The position numbers and the translations under genes were made by a program. From Mycobacterium sp. IS-1742 (GTDB lineage Bacteria; Actinomycetota; Actinomycetes; Mycobacteriales; Mycobacteriaceae): 64,000 nt of DNA. Below the pieces are notes generated by a model. That model had not been told where the DNA came from, made no database searches, and worked only from the letters and a program-made list of their open reading frames with translations. Positions 58,413 through 64,000 of the stretch are shown in pieces. The number at the start of each line of letters is the position of its first letter. Positions within the stretch are counted from its first letter, which is position 1. The DNA lies in assembly GCF_001500125.1 (NCBI RefSeq), contig NZ_LQIV01000006.1:62001-126000 (forward strand). The letters run 5' to 3'.

Positions 58413-59630
58413 TCACATGCCGAGCGCGGAATAGGTGCGTCGCACGAACTTCGGCTGCACCGACTGCAGTTTCATCAGCGAGGTGTTGCCCGCCACCGCG
58501 GCCGCGGCGTCGGCGCCGAAGTTGGGCAGGTTCTGGATGAGGTAGATCAGGATCAGGTCGGCGCTCGGGTCGGCCTGCCACCACGTGCCGTAGGCGCCGG
58601 GCCAGCTGAACGTGCCCAGTCCGCCGGGCCCGAACAGCTGGCGCGACTTGGCGGGGTCGGTGACGACCGACAGGTTCAGTCCGAAACCCCGCCCGAGCCA
58701 GAACGGCATTCCGAGGAACGGGTGCTGCTTCTGCTCGGCGGTCAACCGGTCGGTGCGCATCGACCGCACGGAGTCCTCCGAGAGGACCCGCACCCCGTCG
58801 ACCTCGCCGCCGGCGAGCAGCATCCGGGCGAAGCGCAGATAGTCGTCGGCGGTGGAGAACAGGTTCGCCCCGCCCATGCAGAACGGCGGCGGGCTCGCCG
58901 GCGGCGGACCCATCGCATCGTGGCTGAGGGTGTCGTCGCTGGTGAGCTTGTACATCGTCGCGACCCGCCCCCGGTTGTGCGGCGCGACGTGGAACGCGGT
59001 GTCGGCCATGCCGAGCGGCCCGAGGATGCGGTCGGTGAGCACATCCTGCAGCGGTTTGCCCTCGATGCGCTCGAGCAGGATGCCGAGCACATCGGTGGCG
59101 TTGCTGTAGGTCAACCGGTCACCCGGCTGGTGCTCCAGCGGCAGCGCGCCGATCTCCGCCAGCCAGGCGTCGGGGTTCTGCTTGGCCGAGATCCGCCCGT
59201 ACGCGCGCGCCAGCGGCCCCCCGACGGAGAAGAAGTAGGCCAGCCCGCTGCGGTGGGTCATCAGGTCGTCGACGGTGATCGCCCGGCGGGCGGGGTGGGT
59301 GCGGTCCAGCGGGCCGCCCGGGGTGTCGAGCACCTGCATGTCGGCCAGCTCCGGCAGCCACCTGGTGACCGGATCGCTCAGCGCGAACCGGCCCTCCTCG
59401 AGCAGGCTCATGGCCGCCGCCACCGTCACGGGCTTCGTCATCGACGCGATCCGGAAGATCGTGTCGCGCCGCATGGGTAGGTTCGCGCCGATGTCGCGGT
59501 GGCCGAGTTCGTTCACCTGCACCACGCGCCCCGCCTGCCAGACCAGCGTGACGGCGCCGGACAGCAGCCCGGCGTCGATGGCCTCGCGGATGGACGCCTG
59601 ATTGCCCGCCAACTTCCCTGCCGGATTCAC
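58413..59630 (-). CDS. Beta-lactamase family serine hydrolase (class C/EstB-like)
   Basis: The 405-aa protein has the SxxK motif in FRIASMTKPVTVAAAMSLLE near residue 64, YSN in DRLTYSNATDVLGILLERIE, and GTFSWPGAYGTWWQADP in the third motif's place, where class C lactamases have KTG. This suits esterases of the EstB type more than true beta-lactamases. No signal peptide is visible. It is the last gene before the pyrimidine operon and is divergent from it. Confidence 0.9.
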   Translation of the reverse strand: MNPAGKLAGNQASIREAIDAGLLSGAVTLVWQAGRVVQVNELGHRDIGANLPMRRDTIFRIASMTKPVTVAAAMSLLEEGRFALSDPVTRWLPELADMQVLDTPGGPLDRTHPARRAITVDDLMTHRSGLAYFFSVGGPLARAYGRISAKQNPDAWLAEIGALPLEHQPGDRLTYSNATDVLGILLERIEGKPLQDVLTDRILGPLGMADTAFHVAPHNRGRVATMYKLTSDDTLSHDAMGPPPASPPPFCMGGANLFSTADDYLRFARMLLAGGEVDGVRVLSEDSVRSMRTDRLTAEQKQHPFLGMPFWLGRGFGLNLSVVTDPAKSRQLFGPGGLGTFSWPGAYGTWWQADPSADLILIYLIQNLPNFGADAAAAVAGNTSLMKLQSVQPKFVRRTYSALGM

Positions 59631-59702
59631 GCCGCCCAGGCTAGCCAGGACCGGGACGATGCCGCTGCGGTGGTAGGCTTCCCGCAGTTTGACATCCTTT
59701 AA

Positions 59703-59740
59703 CGATCCGTCCGGCGAGGCGGAGAAGGAGGTCCGGATCG
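59703..59740 (+). promoter_or_regulatory. PyrR-type leader hairpin over the pyrR ribosome-binding site
   Basis: CGATCCG (59703-59709) pairs with CGGATCG (59734-59740). The enclosed loop has TCCGGCGAGGCGGAGAAGGA, resembling the conserved PyrR-binding loop of mycobacterial pyr leaders and containing the Shine-Dalgarno AAGGAGG. The GTG of pyrR follows 3 nt later. Stabilisation by PyrR with UMP would block initiation. TTGACA upstream (59688-59693) may belong to a promoter or leader. Confidence 0.65.
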
Positions 59741-59743
59741 CGC

Positions 59744-60319
59744 GTGGGCAGTCCTGACACCCCCGACCGGGAATTGATGACCGCGGCGGATGTGGCTCGC
59801 ACCATTTCCCGTATCGCCCACCAGATCATCGAGAAGACGGCCCTCGACGGCCCCGACGCGCCACGGGTGGTGCTGCTCGGCATCCCGACCCGCGGGGTGA
59901 CCCTGGCGGCCCGGCTGGCCGAGAGGATCAAGACCTTCTCGGAGGTGACGGTCCCGCACGGCGGTCTGGACATCACGCTCTACCGCGACGATCTGGACAC
60001 CAAGCCGCCGCGGCCGCTGGAGGACACCTCGATCCCGGCGGGCGGCATCGACAACGCGCTGGTGATCCTCGTCGACGACGTGCTCTACACCGGGCGTTCG
60101 GTACGCGCCGCGTTGGACGCGCTGCGCGACATCGGCCGCCCGAACATCGTGCAGCTGGCGGTGCTGGTCGACCGCGGGCACCGCGAACTGCCCCTCCGCG
60201 CCGATTACGTCGGCAAGAACGTGCCCACCTCGCGCAGCGAGAACGTCAAGGTGCGCCTGGCGGAGACCGACGAGGTCGAGGGGATCTGGATCGCACCGCA
60301 CGGCGGGCCGCGGCGATGA
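59744..60319 (+). CDS. pyrR: Bifunctional pyr operon regulator / uracil phosphoribosyltransferase
   Basis: The 191-aa protein has [20 protein letters not shown] and the PRPP-binding loop [20 protein letters not shown], with [18 protein letters not shown] near the end, all typical of PyrR. It senses UMP and binds pyr mRNA, and can also convert uracil to UMP. It is the first gene of the operon and probably represses its own translation through the hairpin just upstream. The stop codon lies in the first unit of the 33-bp repeat array. Confidence 0.95.
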   Translation: MGSPDTPDRELMTAADVARTISRIAHQIIEKTALDGPDAPRVVLLGIPTRGVTLAARLAERIKTFSEVTVPHGGLDITLYRDDLDTKPPRPLEDTSIPAGGIDNALVILVDDVLYTGRSVRAALDALRDIGRPNIVQLAVLVDRGHRELPLRADYVGKNVPTSRSENVKVRLAETDEVEGIWIAPHGGPRR

Positions 60320-60420
60320 GCGCTTGCGCGAAGAGCAGAGAGCCGGCGATGAGCGCTTGCGCGAAGAGCAGAGAGCCGGCGATGAGCGCTTGCGCGAAGA
60401 GCAGAGGGCCGGCGATGAGC
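60312..60420 (+). repeat. Three 33-bp tandem repeats plus a partial fourth (MIRU-like)
   Basis: Units at 60312-60344, 60345-60377 and 60378-60410 begin GGCGATGAGCGCTTGCGCG and are identical except for one A-to-G change in the third. A truncated fourth begins at 60411 and continues with AGAGAGGTCG before pyrB. Because 33 is a multiple of three the array stays open in the pyrB frame, and each unit holds an ATGAG. Each unit also carries the small palindrome GCGCTTGCGC. Position between two coupled genes, overlapping a stop codon, is like mycobacterial interspersed repetitive units. There are no spacers, so it is not CRISPR. Confidence 0.9.
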
Positions 60421-60434
60421 AGAGAGGTCGAGCG

Positions 60435-61388
60435 ATGACGAGACACCTGCTGACCGCGGCGGACCTGACCCGCGACGAGGCCACCGCGATCCTCGACGAC
60501 GCCGACCGCTTCAGCCAGGCGCTGGTGGGGCGCGAGGTCAAGAAGCTGCCGACGCTGCGCGGGCGGACCGTGATCACGATGTTCTACGAGAACTCCACCC
60601 GCACCCGGGTGTCGTTCGAGGTCGCGGGGAAGTGGATGAGCGCCGACGTGATCAACGTCAGCGCCTCGGGTTCGTCTGTGGCCAAGGGGGAGTCGCTGCG
60701 TGACACGGCTCTCACCCTGCGCGCTGCCGGAGCCGACGCGCTGATCATCCGGCATCCCGCCTCCGGCGCTGCCCAGCAGCTCGCGGAGTGGACCGCAGAG
60801 GACGGCGGCCACGGTCCGTCGGTGATCAACGCCGGGGACGGCACGCACGAACACCCGACCCAGGCGCTGCTCGACGCGCTGACCCTGCGCCAGCGGCTGG
60901 GCGGCATCGAGGGCAGGCGGGTGGTGATCGTCGGTGACGTCCTGCACAGCCGAGTCGCCCGCTCCAACGTCCTGCTGCTGCACACCCTCGGGGCGGAGGT
61001 GGTGCTGGTGGCGCCGCCGACGCTGCTCCCGGTCGGTGTGCACCAGTGGCCGGTGACGGTGTCCCACGAGTTGGACGCCGAACTGCCCGCCGCCGACGCC
61101 GTGCTCATGCTGCGGGTGCAGGCCGAGCGGATGAACGGCGGCTTCTTCCCGTCCGCCCGTGAGTATTCCGTGCGCTACGGCCTGTCGGAGAAGCGTCAGG
61201 CGTTGCTGTCCGACGCCGCGGCGGTGCTGCACCCCGGACCGATGCTGCGAGGCATGGAGATCTCCTCCTCGGTCGCAGACTCGTCGCAATCAGCTGTGCT
61301 GCAACAGGTTTCCAACGGTGTGCACGTGCGTATGGCGGTGCTCTTCCATCTGCTCGTCGGTGCGGAACAGGAGGCGATCAGCGCATGA
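60435..61388 (+). CDS. pyrB: Aspartate carbamoyltransferase catalytic subunit
   Basis: The 317-aa enzyme starts [20 protein letters not shown]; open frame continues upstream into the repeats but should not be coding. The carbamoyl-phosphate motif is [14 protein letters not shown], with [14 protein letters not shown] and [12 protein letters not shown] for the aspartate side. It makes carbamoyl-aspartate in UMP synthesis. It overlaps pyrC by 4 bp (ATGA). Confidence 0.96.
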   Translation: MTRHLLTAADLTRDEATAILDDADRFSQALVGREVKKLPTLRGRTVITMFYENSTRTRVSFEVAGKWMSADVINVSASGSSVAKGESLRDTALTLRAAGADALIIRHPASGAAQQLAEWTAEDGGHGPSVINAGDGTHEHPTQALLDALTLRQRLGGIEGRRVVIVGDVLHSRVARSNVLLLHTLGAEVVLVAPPTLLPVGVHQWPVTVSHELDAELPAADAVLMLRVQAERMNGGFFPSAREYSVRYGLSEKRQALLSDAAAVLHPGPMLRGMEISSSVADSSQSAVLQQVSNGVHVRMAVLFHLLVGAEQEAISA

Positions 61389-62695
61389 GCCTGCTGATCC
61401 GCGGGGTGCGTCTCTACGGTGAGGGCGTTCCCGTCGACGTGCTCGTCGAGGACGGTCAGATCGCCGGCATCGGGTCGGGGTTGCCCGTACCCGAGGATGT
61501 CGACGCCGTCGATGCGCACGGCCAGGTCCTGCTGCCCGGGTTCGTCGACCTGCACACCCATCTGCGCGAGCCCGGCCGGGAGTACGCCGAGGACATCGAA
61601 ACCGGTTCGGCGGCAGCGGCGCTCGGCGGCTACACCGCCGTCTTCGCCATGGCCAACACCACACCGGTGGCCGACAGCCCGGTGGTCACCGACCACGTGT
61701 GGCACCGCGGTCAGCAGGTCGGGCTGGTGGACGTGCACCCGGTCGGCGCGGTCACGATGGGACTCGAGGGCCGTCAACTCACCGAGATGGGCATGATGGC
61801 CGCCGGCGTGGGTCAGGTGCGGATGTTCTCCGACGACGGTGTGTGCGTCGACGATCCGCTGATCATGCGCCGCGCACTCGAATACGCGTCCGGGTTGGGT
61901 GTGCTGATCGCCCAGCACGCCGAGGAACCCCGGCTGACCGTCGGCGCCGTCGCCCACGAGGGACCCAACGCGGCCCGGCTCGGGCTGGCCGGCTGGCCCC
62001 GCGCCGCCGAGGAGTCGATCGTCATCCGGGACGCACTGCTGGCGCGCGACGCCGGTGCCCGCGTGCACATCTGCCACGCGTCGACCGCGGGCACGGTCGA
62101 ACTGCTGAGGTGGGCCAAGGACCAGGGCATCGCAATCACCGCGGAGGTCACCCCGCACCACCTGCTGCTCGACGACAGCCGCCTGGCGACCTACGACGGC
62201 CGCAACCGCGTCAACCCGCCGCTGCGGGAGGCCGCAGACGCCGAGGCGTTGCGCCGGGCACTGGCCGACGGGGTCATCGACTGCGTGGCGACCGACCACG
62301 CCCCGCACGCCGAACACGAGAAGATGTGCGAGTTCGCCGCCGCCCGGCCCGGGATGCTCGGCCTGCAGACCGCGCTGTCGGTGGTGGTGCGGACCATGGT
62401 CGAACCCGGCCTGCTGACCTGGCGTGACGTGGCGCGGGTCATGAGCGAGGCCCCGGCCCGCATCGTCGGGCTCCCCGATCAGGGCCGTCCGCTGGAGGTC
62501 GGGGAGCCGGCCAACCTGACCGTCGTCGACCCCGACGCCACCTGGACCGTCAACGGTTCCGCACTCGCCAGCCGCTCGGACAACACCCCCTTCGAGGAGA
62601 TGACCCTGCCCGCGGCGGTGACGCTGACCCTGCTGCGCGGCAAGGTGACCGCCCGCGACGGCAAGAGCGAAGCGCCCGGGGGATCGGCGCTGTGA
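61385..62695 (+). CDS. pyrC: Dihydroorotase
   Basis: The 436-aa amidohydrolase has [20 protein letters not shown] with the two metal-binding His, [38 protein letters not shown] and [13 protein letters not shown] with the catalytic Asp. It belongs to the type I bacterial class that pairs with aspartate carbamoyltransferase. It overlaps pyrB and the next gene by 4 bp each. Confidence 0.96.
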   Translation: MSLLIRGVRLYGEGVPVDVLVEDGQIAGIGSGLPVPEDVDAVDAHGQVLLPGFVDLHTHLREPGREYAEDIETGSAAAALGGYTAVFAMANTTPVADSPVVTDHVWHRGQQVGLVDVHPVGAVTMGLEGRQLTEMGMMAAGVGQVRMFSDDGVCVDDPLIMRRALEYASGLGVLIAQHAEEPRLTVGAVAHEGPNAARLGLAGWPRAAEESIVIRDALLARDAGARVHICHASTAGTVELLRWAKDQGIAITAEVTPHHLLLDDSRLATYDGRNRVNPPLREAADAEALRRALADGVIDCVATDHAPHAEHEKMCEFAAARPGMLGLQTALSVVVRTMVEPGLLTWRDVARVMSEAPARIVGLPDQGRPLEVGEPANLTVVDPDATWTVNGSALASRSDNTPFEEMTLPAAVTLTLLRGKVTARDGKSEAPGGSAL

Positions 62696-63210
62696 ACACC
62701 GGAACGCTCGTCACGTCGCTCGTCATGGCGGCCGTCATCGTCGTGGCGATCGGGCTGCTGATCCGGGCCATGATGCGCGGGTGGCGCAGACGGGCCGAAC
62801 GGCAGGTCGAGCTGGTCGGCACGCTGCCGCCGCTGCCCGATATCGTGGGTCAGGCCGTCATCCCGGCGATGAAGGGGCTCTATGTCGGCAGCACGCTGGC
62901 GCCGAACTGGCACGAACGCGTCGTCGTCGGTGATCTCGGTTACCGCACGAAGGCGGTGCTGACCCGCTACCCCGAGGGGATCATGGTGCAGCGCAGCGGC
63001 GCCCGCCCGATCTGGATCCCGGCGGAATCGGTGACCGCGATCCGCACCGAACGCGGCATGGTGGGCAAGGTGGTTCCCGGGGGCAGGGCGCCGTCCCACG
63101 AGGGAATCCTCGCCATCCGGTGGCGGCTGCCGTCGGGCATCGAGATCGACACCGGATTCCGCGGCGACGACCGCACGAAGTACGACCGCTGGCTGGAGGA
63201 AATAGCGTGA
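62692..63210 (+). CDS. Membrane-anchored protein of unknown function (Rv1382-like)
   Basis: The 172-aa protein starts at GTG ([20 protein letters not shown]) with a single transmembrane helix at residues 5-28, then a soluble domain with strands [40 protein letters not shown] and [20 protein letters not shown], which looks like a PH-type barrel. The Mtb counterpart, Rv1382, sits in the same place between pyrC and carA. Function is unknown. It overlaps both neighbours by 4 bp. Confidence 0.82.
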   Translation: MNTGTLVTSLVMAAVIVVAIGLLIRAMMRGWRRRAERQVELVGTLPPLPDIVGQAVIPAMKGLYVGSTLAPNWHERVVVGDLGYRTKAVLTRYPEGIMVQRSGARPIWIPAESVTAIRTERGMVGKVVPGGRAPSHEGILAIRWRLPSGIEIDTGFRGDDRTKYDRWLEEIA

Positions 63211-64000
63211 GCAACAAGGTGGCCCTGCTCGTCCTGGAGGACGGGCGGGTCTTCACCGGGGTGCCCTACGGCGCCGTCGGGCAGACGCTCGGTGAGGCCG
63301 TGTTCTCGACCGGGATGTCGGGATACCAGGAAACCCTCACCGACCCGAGCTACTACGGCCAGATCGTGGTCGCGACCGCACCGCAGATCGGCAACACGGG
63401 CTGGAACCACGAGGACGCCGAGAGCCGCGGCGACAAGATCTGGGTGGCCGGCTACGCCGTCCGCGATCCGTCGCCGCGCGCCTCGAACTGGCGCGCCACC
63501 GGCACCCTCGACGACGAACTGGTCCGCCAGGGCATCGTCGGCGTCGCCGGCATCGACACCCGTGCCCTGGTACGGCACCTGCGCACCCGCGGCGCGATGA
63601 AGGCGGGCATCTTCAGTGGTCCGGCTCTGGCCGACACCGCCGAACTGCTCGAGCGGGTCCGCAGCCAACCGGGGATGCTCGGCGCGAGCCTGGCGGAGAA
63701 GGTCAGCACCGACGAGGTCTACATCGTGGAACCCGAAGGCGCACATCGATTCACCGTCGCGGCGATCGACCTCGGCATCAAGACCAACACCCCGCGCAAC
63801 TTCGCGCGGCGCGGCATCCGCAGCCACGTCCTCCCGGTGACCGCGACGTTCGAGCAGATCGCCGAGCTCAAACCCGACGGGGTGTTCCTGTCCAACGGGC
63901 CAGGTGATCCGGCGGCGGCCGACCACGTCGTCGAGGTCACCCGCGAAGTGCTCGGCGCGGGAATCCCGCTGTTCGGCATCTGCTTCGGCAACCAGATCCT
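63207..64000 (+). CDS. carA: Carbamoyl-phosphate synthase small subunit, 3' end outside window
   Basis: The first 264 codons are present from a GTG overlapping the previous stop. [78 protein letters not shown] and [10 protein letters not shown] are conserved CarA blocks. The glutaminase Cys is in [10 protein letters not shown] at the right edge. It supplies ammonia to CarB, which should follow beyond the window. Confidence 0.96.
   Translation, partial: MSNKVALLVLEDGRVFTGVPYGAVGQTLGEAVFSTGMSGYQETLTDPSYYGQIVVATAPQIGNTGWNHEDAESRGDKIWVAGYAVRDPSPRASNWRATGTLDDELVRQGIVGVAGIDTRALVRHLRTRGAMKAGIFSGPALADTAELLERVRSQPGMLGASLAEKVSTDEVYIVEPEGAHRFTVAAIDLGIKTNTPRNFARRGIRSHVLPVTATFEQIAELKPDGVFLSNGPGDPAAADHVVEVTREVLGAGIPLFGICFGNQI

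Noticed and set aside
58413..59630. True class C beta-lactamase
   Set aside because: SxxK and YxN are present but the KTG triad is replaced, and no signal peptide is visible; an esterase-type enzyme is more likely.
60312..60420. Possible CRISPR array
   Set aside because: The units are directly adjacent with no spacers and only three copies, and no cas gene is near.

Overview
The window is high-GC DNA with dense coding, frequent GTG starts and many 1-8 bp stop/start overlaps. It reads as the chromosome of a fast-growing environmental mycobacterium (Mycolicibacterium-type). Supporting genes include a rifampin ADP-ribosyltransferase very like the M. smegmatis Arr, an F420-dependent Ddn-family protein and MMPL-type, TetR, HNH/DUF222 and DUF389 proteins. 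Much of the backbone follows the order I know from M. tuberculosis Rv2575-Rv2533 (metallopeptidase, panE-like, aspS, transglutaminase/zinc peptidase/ATP-grasp, rarA, alaS, ruvX, mltG, aroE, prepilin peptidase, aroC-K-B-Q, B-4DMT membrane protein, pepQ, efp, nusB), followed by pyrR-pyrB-pyrC-(Rv1382-like)-carA (Rv1379-Rv1383). No tRNA, rRNA, CRISPR array, insertion sequence or prophage was seen.

Layout. 1-9,993: the 5' part of an amidohydrolase gene (its 3' end lies beyond the window) and a TetR regulator flanked by two related palindromic operators, a thioesterase, a DUF222/HNH nuclease, a DinB-like protein, a DUF885 peptidase, a neutral zinc metallopeptidase, a type-B carboxylesterase, an SRPBCC protein and a ketopantoate-reductase-like protein. 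10,070-11,854: aspS. 11,855-23,299: an eight-gene accessory operon on the minus strand (below). 23,477-37,433: Ddn-like protein, arr, thiolase with a divergent HxlR regulator, DUF389 membrane protein, the ATP-grasp/alpha-E, transglutaminase and zinc-peptidase trio, DUF3097, rarA, an ArsR/SRPBCC pair and an MMPL transporter. 37,434-38,342: about 0.9 kb with no convincing gene. 38,343-43,498: a ten-gene gas-vesicle operon closed by a strong hairpin. 43,548-57,145: stress membrane protein with a SigF-type promoter, ABM-like protein, yjbQ, alaS-ruvX-mltG-aroE-prepilin peptidase, aroC-K-B-Q, B-4DMT, pepQ, efp, nusB. 57,142-64,000: FAD monooxygenase, serine hydrolase, then the pyrimidine operon with a PyrR-type leader hairpin and a 33-bp tandem repeat between pyrR and pyrB.

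The most unusual part is the 11.4-kb minus-strand operon at 11,855-23,299. In transcription order it encodes a 1,461-aa AAA-ATPase/GAF/class III nucleotide cyclase, a 260-aa protein whose sequence pattern resembles HK97-fold encapsulin shells, a polyprenyl diphosphate synthase, two small proteins of unknown function (152 and 87 aa), a CrtC/AttH-like lipocalin hydratase, an SCP2-like lipid carrier and a 988-aa FAD oxidoreductase of the carotenoid-desaturase/squalene type. The seven genes after the cyclase are joined by 4-8 bp overlaps. The FAD enzyme has a 243-aa low-complexity tail carrying two copies of a QQLxxxLQAWRxxLEQ helix. That tail has its own in-frame ATG behind a strong Shine-Dalgarno sequence (AGGAGG, 7-nt spacing). 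I infer a protein compartment dedicated to a terpenoid or lipid pathway, with the tail as a possible targeting or scaffold module made both fused and free. This is an inference from sequence pattern and gene order and is untested.
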